The translations under genes and the position numbers were made by a program. Positions 42,843-52,173 of a stretch of DNA of 64,000 bases are shown in pieces. Numbering within the stretch: position 1 is the first letter of the stretch; every line of letters starts with the position of its first letter. Location: NCBI GenBank assembly GCA_938088195.1, contig CALKEO010000004.1, positions 1 to 64,000 of the forward strand, given 5' to 3'. Under the pieces are notes generated by a model. It was given only the letters and a program-made list of their open reading frames with translations. It was not told the DNA's origin and searched no databases. The DNA is from an uncultured Flavobacteriaceae bacterium (GTDB lineage Bacteria; Bacteroidota; Bacteroidia; Flavobacteriales; Flavobacteriaceae).

Positions 42843-44198
42843 TTAACCAACTTCAGAAATCATTAAATCAAGTCCTTTTCTAATAATGTGTTGAGCTTCA
42901 ATTTTTGAAGAGGATGAGTAATCAATTAAAGAAAAGTCTTCTGGTGCCACTTCATAGATACCTAAACTTTCCATTTTTTCTATATTACCTGCCATACATT
43001 CTTTTAATAATTGCATTGGTAATATATCCATTGGAAAAACTTTTTCCATTTCGCCCGTAACAACAAGAGCTCTTTCCTCACCATTTAAGTTTGTATCTAA
43101 ATCATACTTTTTATTGGGAAATAACCAAGAAAAAGATGTTTTATAAATACTTGGGACTTTATTATTAACAAAAGGAACCCAGCCAAACATTCTGTAGTGA
43201 TTTCCCTCTCTTAAAACTGATAGTGTATTATTGTAAAATCCTAAATAATTATCTGATTCTACCTTGTACCCCGTCAAAACGTCACCATTAATAAATCTTA
43301 AGTGATCGTTTTGGTTAATACCTGCATCTTTTATGATTTCACATAATTCAGATCCAGCAACAGTTTTGTAATATTTTGGATATTTAACAGGCGGCCCAGA
43401 GACAGCTAAAGTTCTTACAGGGTTATAACTTCCTGTCATAAAATACCTTCCAATATTTGCAACATCTTCAGCGCCTAATGTCCAAACTTTTTCTCCTGAA
43501 TTTATCGGATCAATATGATGAATTTGTACTCCAACATTTCCAGCTGGATGAGGACCATTAAAAGTATTAATTTTTACATTTTCTATATCATTTAAAAAAG
43601 ATTTATTATTTTTTTCAATTCCAATATTAAGATCTCCTGAAAATAATTTTGATAAAATTTTAACACCATGCTTAAATTCTTCTTTTTGATCATCTAAAAT
43701 TATTTGAAAATCAGCAGAAATTGGAGCAGAATTAAATGTAGAAATAAAAATTGATTTAGGACTGTCAGATGGATTTGCTATAATATCGTATGGTCTTTGC
43801 TTAATAAAAGGCCAACAACCTGAATCTAACAATAGGTTTTTAACTTGTTCACTACTTAAATTTTTATAATCAATTGCTTTTTTAGAACTTCTTTCATTAT
43901 CTCCAATTGATTCAATAATAATTTCTATAATTTTTCGTTTAGCTCCTCTAATGATTTCTTTTACAACACCATTAACTGGAGAACAAAATTTGATTCTTTC
44001 GTTCTTTTTTGAATAAAAGACAACATCACCCTGACTAATTTTTTGACCAATTTTAACAACCATCTTTGGAATAATTAAATGGAAATTTGAAGGGTTTATA
44101 GATACTGTTTTAGGTGCAGCAGCTTTTATTATAATGTTTTGAGCAGCACCCTTGAGGTTAATGGTTAGACCATTTTTAATCTTGATGTCGTAGGACAT
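42843..44198 (-). CDS. nqrA: Na+-translocating NADH:quinone reductase subunit A
   Basis: Soluble subunit anchored to NqrB, linked to quinone access. 451 residues from ATG at 44198, beginning MSYDIKIKNGLTINLKGAA. Conserved parts: PKMVVKIGQKISQGDVVFY, FCSPVNGVVKEI, AGNVGVQIHHIDPI and the C-terminal EVAPEDFSLIDY. A TTG at 44225 overlaps a -7 box and is not the start. First gene of the unit nqrABCDEF, small protein and apbE. Confidence 0.96.
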   Translation of the reverse strand: MSYDIKIKNGLTINLKGAAQNIIIKAAAPKTVSINPSNFHLIIPKMVVKIGQKISQGDVVFYSKKNERIKFCSPVNGVVKEIIRGAKRKIIEIIIESIGDNERSSKKAIDYKNLSSEQVKNLLLDSGCWPFIKQRPYDIIANPSDSPKSIFISTFNSAPISADFQIILDDQKEEFKHGVKILSKLFSGDLNIGIEKNNKSFLNDIENVKINTFNGPHPAGNVGVQIHHIDPINSGEKVWTLGAEDVANIGRYFMTGSYNPVRTLAVSGPPVKYPKYYKTVAGSELCEIIKDAGINQNDHLRFINGDVLTGYKVESDNYLGFYNNTLSVLREGNHYRMFGWVPFVNNKVPSIYKTSFSWLFPNKKYDLDTNLNGEERALVVTGEMEKVFPMDILPMQLLKECMAGNIEKMESLGIYEVAPEDFSLIDYSSSSKIEAQHIIRKGLDLMISEVG

Positions 44199-44222
44199 AT
44201 TTTTATCTATGTAAAATCGATG

Positions 44223-44230
44223 CAAATTTA
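44223..44230 (-). promoter_or_regulatory. Bacteroidota -7 box TAAATTTG for the nqr operon
   Basis: Exact TAnnTTTG match on the minus strand, 24 bases before the nqrA ATG at 44198. It covers the rejected TTG start at 44225. Confidence 0.55.
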
Positions 44231-44345
44231 TTAATTAAAACCAAAAAGTAAAAGTGGAATTAGAAATAATTTTAAAGTAAATTTTTATTTATAATTATTC
44301 TAAATAAGGCGCAATATATATACCAATATTTGTGATATATTTATA

Positions 44346-45587
44346 ATGTATATGTGTCTAAATTTTACAATTTATATTAAAATAATATTAGTTTTTTATT
44401 TTAATATTTGTTTCTCTCAATCTTCCAATAATCCAAAAAATATTAAAACTATTATTCTTAAAAACTCCAAATCGGTAGCGCCATATATAAATTTAGAGGA
44501 TAGTATTGAATTAAGTTTTGATGATTTAGAGGCTGATGAAAAAAGTTATTATTTTCAAGTAAATCATTTCGACTATATTTGGAATCCTTCAAAACTAAAT
44601 AAAGCTGAATTTTTAAATGGTTTTGATGATTTAAGAATTAAAAATTATTATAATTCGTTCAATACTCTTCAGCCATATACTAATTACTATTTAAAAATTC
44701 CTAACGAAGAGCTAAATTTTAAAATTTCAGGTAATTATTCTTTAAGTATTCACTTAGCTAACGGTAATAAAGTTTTTGAAAAAAGATTTTCAATATTTAA
44801 AGACGAAATACCAATACAAATATCAATTTCAAAATCAAATTCAATAAAAAACATAAACACCGATCAAAGAATAAAGGTTGTTGTGAATTGCAATAACTGT
44901 ACTAATATTTATAGTAATTCGTCAAAATTAAAACTTGTAATAATTAAAAACAATAACTGGCTAAGTTCGATTGTTGTAGACAAACCGAAATATATTCTTT
45001 CAAATAAATTAATTTATGAAGATATTTTTTTTAATGGAGGAAATGAATTTTTTCATTTTGATAATTCTAATATTTATAACACAAATTTAAGGATTTACAG
45101 ATCAACCCTAAATAACCTTTACAATAACTTTTTAACTACTGACAAAGAAAGAACTAAAAAAATTTATGAATATAATCCTGATATTAACGGAGAATTTGTT
45201 GTTGCCTCAAATAATAATTCTAACTCAAACATTGAAAACGATTATGCAAGAGTATTTTTTAATTTAAAATCAGATAGATTTGATTCCGATAGAACCGTGT
45301 ATATAATTGGAAGATTTAATGATTTTATGATTAATGAAAATTATAAACTTTCCTACAATCAATCCACAAAAACTTACGAGGGATCTTTTTTATTTAAACA
45401 AGGTTTTTATAATTATAAATATGCATTTACACACAAAAGCAATTTAAATCAAATCAAATATTTTTATGGAAATTATTGGCAGACAGAAAATAGCTACAGA
45501 GTTTTACTTTATCAAAAAAAAATAAATGATAAATACTATAAAATTATTGGATCTTCTGAACTAAGTTCCATAAACATAAAAAATTAA
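44346..45587 (+). CDS. Type IX secretion system plug protein (DUF5103 family)
   Basis: 413 residues; signal peptide (LVFYFNICFSQS). Matches the DUF5103/T9SS plug family: IELSFDDLEADEKSYYFQ, FLNGFDDLRIKNYYNSFNTLQPYT, NFKISGNYSLSI, and the C-terminal domain with VYIIGRFNDF and FLFKQGFYNYKY. The plug seals the SprA translocon pore in the outer membrane when PorV is not bound. It is transcribed divergently from nqrA, 147 bases away, and is followed by apaG. Other T9SS genes are distant, as usual. Confidence 0.9.
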   Translation: MYMCLNFTIYIKIILVFYFNICFSQSSNNPKNIKTIILKNSKSVAPYINLEDSIELSFDDLEADEKSYYFQVNHFDYIWNPSKLNKAEFLNGFDDLRIKNYYNSFNTLQPYTNYYLKIPNEELNFKISGNYSLSIHLANGNKVFEKRFSIFKDEIPIQISISKSNSIKNINTDQRIKVVVNCNNCTNIYSNSSKLKLVIIKNNNWLSSIVVDKPKYILSNKLIYEDIFFNGGNEFFHFDNSNIYNTNLRIYRSTLNNLYNNFLTTDKERTKKIYEYNPDINGEFVVASNNNSNSNIENDYARVFFNLKSDRFDSDRTVYIIGRFNDFMINENYKLSYNQSTKTYEGSFLFKQGFYNYKYAFTHKSNLNQIKYFYGNYWQTENSYRVLLYQKKINDKYYKIIGSSELSSINIKN

Positions 45588-45644
45588 CTGTAGCACATTC
45601 TTTTTGAAACATTAAATTAATATATTCGCCTATAATACACCGTC

Positions 45645-46031
45645 ATGATTAATCACGTAACCAAAGGAATAAAAGTTTCTGTAAAAACATTATACGATGG
45701 TTCATATTTTAAAAATTACAAGCTTCATTTTTCTTTTAATTATGTAATAAAAATTACAAATTACAGTAAAAATAGTGTTCAATTGAAATCACGGCATTGG
45801 AGAATATATGATTCATTGAACGCAAATATAATAATTGATGGAGAAGGTGTAATTGGTGAAAAACCTTTAATAAGCCCTGGCGAATCATTCGAGTACTCCT
45901 CTGGGTGCTTAATTTCATCACCTGTTGGAGCCATGAGAGGTTTTTACAACATGATTGATGTTAATACTGGTCAAAAGTTCAGAGCGTACATACCTACCTT
46001 TAAGCTGAATGCTCCTCAAGCATTAAATTAA
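45645..46031 (+). CDS. apaG: ApaG domain protein (Co2+/Mg2+ efflux protein ApaG)
   Basis: 128 residues, a fibronectin-like beta sandwich. Conserved YVIKITNYSKNSVQLKSRHW, GEGVIGEKPLISPGESFEYSSG and PVGAMRGFYNM define ApaG. Linked genetically to Co2+ resistance in Salmonella; the biochemical role is unknown. Forms a probable short run with pruA (22 bases later). The ORF upstream is the plug protein, 57 bases away. Confidence 0.95.
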   Translation: MINHVTKGIKVSVKTLYDGSYFKNYKLHFSFNYVIKITNYSKNSVQLKSRHWRIYDSLNANIIIDGEGVIGEKPLISPGESFEYSSGCLISSPVGAMRGFYNMIDVNTGQKFRAYIPTFKLNAPQALN

Positions 46032-46053
46032 AGTTTAATTTATAAAAATTATT

Positions 46054-47679
46054 ATGAAAGAAAATATATTTCAAGTTCCAGATCGTGTCAATGAGCCTGT
46101 TAAAAATTATTTAAAAGGATCAGAAGAAAGAAAGAATGTTTCAGAAACTTATCATTCTATGTTTTCTTCAAAAATTAACATTCCATTATATATAGGAGAA
46201 GAAGAAATACATACCAAAGAAACTAAGGATATTAACCCTCCTCACGATAAAAATAAAATTGTTGGAACCTTTTCTGTATGTAATTCTAATCATGTCGAAA
46301 ATGCAATTAATAATTGTTTAGAGATTAAAGATAGTTGGACTAATACACCCTGGAAACAAAGAGCAGCTATATTTTTAAAAGCAGCAGAACTAATTGCCGG
46401 ACCTTACAGAGCAAAAATAAATGCTGCCACTATGATAGGTCAATCAAAAAATATTTTTCAGGCTGAAATTGATGCTGCATGTGAATTTGTGGATTTTTTG
46501 AAATTCAACATTATTTATATGTCTGAAATATACAACGAACAACCTCTAACAGTTGGAAATGTTTCTAACAGTCTAGAATACCGTCCTTTAGAGGGGTTTG
46601 TTTATGCTATAACTCCTTTTAATTTCACAGCAATAGGAGGAAATTTATGTGCTAGTGCAGCATTAATGGGTAATGTTGTGTTATGGAAACCTAGTGACCA
46701 TCAAATTTACTCTGCAAAAGTTATAATGGACGTTTTTAATGAAGCTGGATTGCCTAAGGGAGTTATTAATATGATTACTGGGGATCCTGAAATGATTACA
46801 AATATTGCTTTAGAAAATTTTAATTTATCTGGAATTCATTTTACTGGATCAACCCATGTTTTTAAAGAGATTTGGTCAAAAGTAGGAGCAAATATTTCTA
46901 AATACAAGGACTACCCAAGAATAGTTGGAGAAACTGGTGGTAAAGATTTTATTGTGAGCCACCCATCTGCTGATTCATTGGTAGTCTCAACTGCAATCGT
47001 AAGAGGAGCTTTTGAATATCAAGGGCAAAAATGTTCAGCAGCTTCTAGAGTATATATTCCTGCATCTAAATCAATACAAATTTTTGAAAATTTAAAAAAT
47101 CAGGTTAGTACTATAAAAATGGGGTCTCCTATTGATTTTGAAAATTTTATGACGGCTGTTATTCATCAACGTTCTTACAACAAAATTGTCAGTTATATTG
47201 AAAAAGCTAAAAATGATGAGGATTCGAAAATTTTAATTGGCGGGGATTATGATGATTCAAAAGGCTATTTTATTTCTCCAACAATTATTATCACTACAAA
47301 CCCTAAATGTGCGACTATGACACAGGAAATATTTGGGCCAGTTGTCACTATATACGTATATCCAGATAATGAATGGAAAAAAACACTTCAATTAGTAGAT
47401 CAAACATCCGATTATGCTTTGACTGGTGCTTTTATTTCAAATGAAAAAGAAACGATTGATTATGCCTTAAAGCACTTGAGATATAGTGCAGGTAACTTTT
47501 ATATAAATGACAAACCATCAGGAGCTGTAGTAGGTCAACAACCGTTTGGGGGTTCCAGAGCTTCGGGAACTAATGATAAAGCAGGTTCAAAACTAAATTT
47601 ATTGAGATGGGTATCGCCAAGACTAATAAAAGAAAATTTTAATCCGCCAACTGATTATCCTTACCCTTACATGACATAG
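46054..47679 (+). CDS. pruA: L-glutamate gamma-semialdehyde dehydrogenase
   Basis: Second step of proline degradation: oxidises glutamate semialdehyde (from pyrroline-5-carboxylate) to glutamate with NAD+. 541 residues, single domain. Catalytic Glu in VGETGGKDF and Cys in YQGQKCSAASR; the signature NDKPSGAVVGQQPFGGSRASGTNDK is spread near the end (residues 490-515). No proline dehydrogenase gene is adjacent. Its 3' end overlaps rsmG by 41 bases in a convergent arrangement, so the last residues share DNA with the C-terminus of RsmG. Confidence 0.96.
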   Translation: MKENIFQVPDRVNEPVKNYLKGSEERKNVSETYHSMFSSKINIPLYIGEEEIHTKETKDINPPHDKNKIVGTFSVCNSNHVENAINNCLEIKDSWTNTPWKQRAAIFLKAAELIAGPYRAKINAATMIGQSKNIFQAEIDAACEFVDFLKFNIIYMSEIYNEQPLTVGNVSNSLEYRPLEGFVYAITPFNFTAIGGNLCASAALMGNVVLWKPSDHQIYSAKVIMDVFNEAGLPKGVINMITGDPEMITNIALENFNLSGIHFTGSTHVFKEIWSKVGANISKYKDYPRIVGETGGKDFIVSHPSADSLVVSTAIVRGAFEYQGQKCSAASRVYIPASKSIQIFENLKNQVSTIKMGSPIDFENFMTAVIHQRSYNKIVSYIEKAKNDEDSKILIGGDYDDSKGYFISPTIIITTNPKCATMTQEIFGPVVTIYVYPDNEWKKTLQLVDQTSDYALTGAFISNEKETIDYALKHLRYSAGNFYINDKPSGAVVGQQPFGGSRASGTNDKAGSKLNLLRWVSPRLIKENFNPPTDYPYPYMT

Positions 47680-48289
47680 GCAAGTAAACTATTTTTTTTG
47701 TTTCAAAAAATACATGATTGAAATGGTTGCTAATATCAAATACCTTTATATTATCAATGTCTTTCAATTCATTTACCAAATCACCACCTTTAAGGTATAA
47801 AATTCCATTTTTTAATGAATTTTTACAGTTTGATGAGATTTTTCCATCAACTATTTTTATAAAATCAGTCATATTAGTAACAGCCCTACTTACAACAAAA
47901 TCATATTGCTGATCGACATTCTCAGCTCTAATTTTTTCAGCTACTACATTCTTAAGACCAAGTTTCTTAGTTATTTCAGAAACTACTTTAATTTTTTTTC
48001 CAATTGAATCAGTTAGGTGAAATAAAACTTTAGGAAACATAATAGCTAAAGGAATTCCCGGAAACCCCCCTCCCGTGCCAACATCAAGAACTTTAGTGCT
48101 TGGCACAAACTTGATGATTTTTGAAATACTTAAAGAATGTAAGACATGTCTCGTATTTAATTCGAAAATATCTTTTCTTGAAATAACATTTATTTTATTA
48201 TTCCAGCTTTCATAGAGTTTTGCTAAACTTTCAAACTGTTGAAATTGAACGTTTGACAATTCAGGAAAATTAGATTTAATGATGTTCAA
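47639..48289 (-). CDS. rsmG: 16S rRNA (guanine(527)-N(7))-methyltransferase
   Basis: SAM-dependent methyltransferase acting on G527 of 16S rRNA, 216 residues. SAM site VLDVGTGGGFPGIPLAI at about residues 66-82; LNTRHVLHSLSI precedes it and DFVVSRAVTN follows. Tail-to-tail overlap of 41 bases with pruA. Single gene on the minus strand; its stop is inside pruA, and its own promoter region (48290-48370) is shared with the divergent desaturase gene. Confidence 0.95.
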   Translation of the reverse strand: MNIIKSNFPELSNVQFQQFESLAKLYESWNNKINVISRKDIFELNTRHVLHSLSISKIIKFVPSTKVLDVGTGGGFPGIPLAIMFPKVLFHLTDSIGKKIKVVSEITKKLGLKNVVAEKIRAENVDQQYDFVVSRAVTNMTDFIKIVDGKISSNCKNSLKNGILYLKGGDLVNELKDIDNIKVFDISNHFNHVFFETKKIVYLPMSCKGKDNQLAD

Positions 48290-48370
48290 AACTTTTATTT
48301 ATTTGTTTAAAATTACATGAATATTTTTATCAAAATAAATATCTTTAATATTATTCTTAATACATAATTA

Positions 48371-49474
48371 ATGGAAACCAATATCATTAAATTCTCAAGA
48401 AAAGATTCAAAAAAATTTTTTAAAACTTTAAACATAAGAGTTAATAATTATTTTAAAGAACAAAATATCACTAAAAAAGGTAACTGGAAGATATGGTTGA
48501 AAACATTTATAATGTTTTACTTGCTAATAACGCCATATGTTTTAATATCTATAATGACAATTCCCACCTGGATTCAAATATCACTTTCAGTTATTATGGG
48601 CATTGGTTTAGCAGGTGTTGGAATGAACGTTATGCATGATGGAAATCATGGTTCTTTTTCGAACAAAAAATGGATAAACAGAATAATGGGAGGCAGTATT
48701 TATTTGTTAGCTGGGAATAGATATAACTGGCAAGTACAACACAATGTTTTACATCACTCTTATACTAATATTCATGGCCATGACGAAGATTTAGAAGCTG
48801 GAAGAATAATAAGATTTTCGAAACACTCTGAGTGGAGATGGTTTCATAAATTTCAACATTACTACTCAGTTCTACTTTATGGTTTGTTAACAATAAATTG
48901 GGCAATCACCACAGATTTTTTGCAAATGAAAAGATACATGAAAAAAAAACTTTCGCATGGTAAGTTTCCAAATCCATTTATAAACTGGACAAAATTATTA
49001 GTTTCCAAAATACTATATTTTTTGTTCTGGATTTTTGTTCCAATTTTTATTTTCAACCTTGTTTGGTGGAAAGTATTATTTTCATTTTTAGTCATGCACT
49101 ACACAGCTGGACTAATCTTAAGTTTAGTTTTTCAATTAGCTCATATAATGGATGAAGCAGAAATGCCATTACCTAATTCACAAGGAAATATAAAAAACAG
49201 TTGGGCAATTCATCAATTAAAAACAACCGTTAATTTTGCTTCCAAAAATAAATTACTTAATTGGTTTACGGGAGGATTGAATCACCAAGTAGAACATCAT
49301 ATTTTTCCCAATATATCCCATGTACATTATAATAAAATTGCTAAAATCGTTAAAAAAACCACCCTCGAATTTAACCTTCCTTACAATGAATTCAATACAT
49401 TTTTAGATGCAATAATTGCACACTTTCGATTTCTAAAAATTATGGGTGAGAAGCCTAAAACAACAAATAAATAA
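48371..49474 (+). CDS. Membrane fatty acid desaturase
   Basis: 367 residues with at least four membrane helices. Three His boxes: MHDGNHGSF (His89, His93), HNVLHHSYTNIHGHDED (His124, His128, His129) and NHQVEHHIFPNISHVHY near residue 310. This fits the acyl-lipid or acyl-CoA front-end desaturase class (delta-5/delta-6 like). Likely adjusts membrane fluidity; the regiospecificity is not readable. No cytochrome b5 domain is fused. An aminotransferase gene follows after three bases. Confidence 0.93.
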   Translation: METNIIKFSRKDSKKFFKTLNIRVNNYFKEQNITKKGNWKIWLKTFIMFYLLITPYVLISIMTIPTWIQISLSVIMGIGLAGVGMNVMHDGNHGSFSNKKWINRIMGGSIYLLAGNRYNWQVQHNVLHHSYTNIHGHDEDLEAGRIIRFSKHSEWRWFHKFQHYYSVLLYGLLTINWAITTDFLQMKRYMKKKLSHGKFPNPFINWTKLLVSKILYFLFWIFVPIFIFNLVWWKVLFSFLVMHYTAGLILSLVFQLAHIMDEAEMPLPNSQGNIKNSWAIHQLKTTVNFASKNKLLNWFTGGLNHQVEHHIFPNISHVHYNKIAKIVKKTTLEFNLPYNEFNTFLDAIIAHFRFLKIMGEKPKTTNK

Positions 49475-49477
49475 AAC

Positions 49478-50671
49478 ATGACGAACAAGCTTTCCGATAG
49501 AATTAAAAATTTACCTGTTTCTGCAACATTAGCCATGGCTGCAAAAGCAAGAAAATTAAAAGAAAATGGCATTGATATTATAGGCTTAAGTCTTGGGGAA
49601 CCTGATTTTAATACACCTGATTTTATAAAAAATGCTGCAGTTCAAGCAATAGAAGATAATTATAATTCATACACTCCAGTTGACGGTTATTTAGATTTAA
49701 AAAAATCTATATGTAAAAAATTTAAACGTGATAATGGCCTTAATTATAATGCCAATCAAATTGTTGTATCCACAGGTGCAAAGCAATCAATAGCAAATAC
49801 CATTCAAGTTTTGATAAATCCTGGAGATGATGTCTTATTAGTAGCACCCTATTGGGTTAGTTACTCTGCTATTGTAACTTTAGCAGAGGGTAATCCTATT
49901 GAAATTAGATCAGATATTTCATCTGATTTTAAAATTACTGCAGCACAGTTAGATAATTCAATTACTCCAAATACTAAACTGGTAATAATTAACTCCCCTA
50001 ACAACCCAAGCGGAACAGTTTATACAAAAGATGAATTAATAGAACTATCAATGGTTCTTGAAAAATATCCAAATATCTATGTGCTTTCTGACGAAATATA
50101 TGAACACATCAACTATGGTGTTCCTCATTTCAGTTTTGCTAAGATACCCTCAATGTTTAATAGAACAATCACAGTGAATGGTTTAGCAAAAGCTTTTGCT
50201 ATGACAGGATGGAGAATTGGTTACATAGGAGCACCTGATTGGATAGCAAAAGCATGTACTAAAATGCAAGGACAAATTACTAGCGGAACTAACTGCATTG
50301 CTCAAAGAGCAACTATAGCAGCTCTGGATGCTTCGGTTGGTGAAATAAAATATATGGTTGATGAATTTAAAGAACGTAGAAAACTAATTATCGATTTATT
50401 AAATAATATCAAGGGTATTAAAGTAAATCAACCTATGGGTGCTTTTTACGTTTTCCCTGATATTTCTGATTTTTTTGGAAAAACTATCAAAGGTAAAACA
50501 ATTAAAAATGCTTCAGATTTTGCGATTTTTTTACTAGAGGAGTCACATGTAGCAACAGTAACTGGAGACGCTTTTGGTTGTCCAAATAATATTAGAATTT
50601 CTTACGCAGCATCCAAAAAACAAATAGCTGAAGCTATTAAAAGAATTCAATCAGCCCTTGAGGATCAATGA
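49478..50671 (+). CDS. Pyridoxal phosphate-dependent aminotransferase (class I, aspartate type)
   Basis: 397 residues, fold type I subgroup Ib. Blocks: IIGLSLGEPDFNTPD, YTPVDGYLDLK, VSTGAKQSIANT, NSPNNPSGT, VLSDEIYEHINYG, PLP-lysine in VNGLAKAFAMTGWRIGY (near residue 237) and a C-terminal Arg in NIRISYAAS. Probable substrate is aspartate or another amino acid with 2-oxoglutarate. It closely follows the desaturase gene and overlaps the trkH stop by seven bases. Confidence 0.93.
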   Translation: MTNKLSDRIKNLPVSATLAMAAKARKLKENGIDIIGLSLGEPDFNTPDFIKNAAVQAIEDNYNSYTPVDGYLDLKKSICKKFKRDNGLNYNANQIVVSTGAKQSIANTIQVLINPGDDVLLVAPYWVSYSAIVTLAEGNPIEIRSDISSDFKITAAQLDNSITPNTKLVIINSPNNPSGTVYTKDELIELSMVLEKYPNIYVLSDEIYEHINYGVPHFSFAKIPSMFNRTITVNGLAKAFAMTGWRIGYIGAPDWIAKACTKMQGQITSGTNCIAQRATIAALDASVGEIKYMVDEFKERRKLIIDLLNNIKGIKVNQPMGAFYVFPDISDFFGKTIKGKTIKNASDFAIFLLEESHVATVTGDAFGCPNNIRISYAASKKQIAEAIKRIQSALEDQ

Positions 50672-52167
50672 TCTCTCCAAAAGAATGGGGTAAATAAAAT
50701 TAAAACAGTAAAGAGTTCTAACCTCCCAACTAACATTAAAAAAGAACACCAATATTTTGCTAAAATTGGAAGACTATCGAAATTACTTATTGGCCCCAGT
50801 GTTCCGAGTGCAGGACCCACATTTCCTATAGATGAAGCTGCTCCTCCAATTGCGGAAATAAAGTCAAGACCTAACAAACTCAACACACCAGCTCCAATTA
50901 TAAAAAGAATAAGATATAATATAAAGAAGGCCAATACGTGAATAACAATTGGTTTTTCTACAACCGAATGATTATGTCTAAGCGGAATAATTGCATTTGG
51001 GTGAAGTGATCTTTTAAATTCTAATATTCCATTTTTAATCAAAATTAAATGTCTCAATATTTTAACACCACCTGAGGTAGATCCTGAAGATCCACCTAAA
51101 AACATAATTCCAAAGAAAAACATTGTTATAAATGGAGTCCATGAAATAAAATCTCCTGTAACAAATCCAGTGGTTGTTATAATTGCAACTACCTGAAACA
51201 GGGCATGTCTAAAACTGCTTTCAAATTTACCATAAACTTGAGGGTGAAAAACATTTGTTTCATTTAAATCAACTGAAAAAAATAAAACCAAAGTAATTAT
51301 GCAAGTAAAAACTATAACAAAAGAAAAATACCATAAAAATTCAGTATTGTAAAACATTTTTTTAATTTTTCCAGTTAGTCCAAAATATATGAGTATAAAA
51401 TTAGTTCCAGCTAAAAACATAAAAATTATTATTATATATTGAACTATTGGCATATTATTCCAATAAGCAATACTTTGATTTTTTGAAGAAAAACCTCCCG
51501 ATGCAATATTACTCATAGAGTTGTTTATTGCATCAAAAAAAGTCATACCTGCAAAGTTTAAAAGAACCGTTTCAGCAATAGTTAACCCTACATAAATCAT
51601 CCATAGTCTTTTTGCAGTATCGCTTATTCTGGGATGTATTTTATCACCTGAGATTCCTGTTCCTGGTGCTTCGGCAGAAAAAAGTTGCATACCTCCTATT
51701 CCTAAAAGTGGTAGAATAGCAATAGCTAATACTATAATACCCATTCCTCCAAGCCAATGAGTCATACTTCTCCAAAAAATAATTCCCTTAGGTAAAGACT
51801 CAATATCATTTAATATTGTTGAACCCGTAGTTGTATAACCCGACATGCTTTCAAAAAATAAATTATGAAAGTTTGTTATAGAACCTGTCAAGTAATATGG
51901 AATCATTCCAGAAAACACCATAGTTAGCCATCCAATTGTGACAATTAAATAACCGTCTCTCTTATTTATCTGTCTGATGTTTTTCTTAAAAAAAATCATT
52001 AATGTCCATCCTAGTACCACTACGATAATTGCCGATTGAATTATTTCTTTAAAAAACCCATCACTATAAATCAAACTAACAATTGAAGAAACAAACATTG
52101 CTCCCCCGTTAAAAACTAAGAGTAAACCAATTATGTATAAAATTAATTTTTTGTTTAGCTTGGTCAT
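50665..52167 (-). CDS. trkH: TrkH family potassium uptake channel
   Basis: K+ channel/transporter subunit, 500 residues with four pore repeats (M1-P-M2 pattern). Selectivity-type loops: FESMSGYTTTGSTI, NNSMSNIASGGFSS, ITTTGFVTGD (a Gly in each) and SSIGNVGPALG; the second transmembrane of the third repeat has the flexible gate region after GSTSGG. It works with TrkA, encoded six bases upstream. Confidence 0.95.
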   Translation of the reverse strand: MTKLNKKLILYIIGLLLVFNGGAMFVSSIVSLIYSDGFFKEIIQSAIIVVVLGWTLMIFFKKNIRQINKRDGYLIVTIGWLTMVFSGMIPYYLTGSITNFHNLFFESMSGYTTTGSTILNDIESLPKGIIFWRSMTHWLGGMGIIVLAIAILPLLGIGGMQLFSAEAPGTGISGDKIHPRISDTAKRLWMIYVGLTIAETVLLNFAGMTFFDAINNSMSNIASGGFSSKNQSIAYWNNMPIVQYIIIIFMFLAGTNFILIYFGLTGKIKKMFYNTEFLWYFSFVIVFTCIITLVLFFSVDLNETNVFHPQVYGKFESSFRHALFQVVAIITTTGFVTGDFISWTPFITMFFFGIMFLGGSSGSTSGGVKILRHLILIKNGILEFKRSLHPNAIIPLRHNHSVVEKPIVIHVLAFFILYLILFIIGAGVLSLLGLDFISAIGGAASSIGNVGPALGTLGPISNFDSLPILAKYWCSFLMLVGRLELFTVLILFTPFFWRDH

Positions 52168-52173
52168 GATAAC

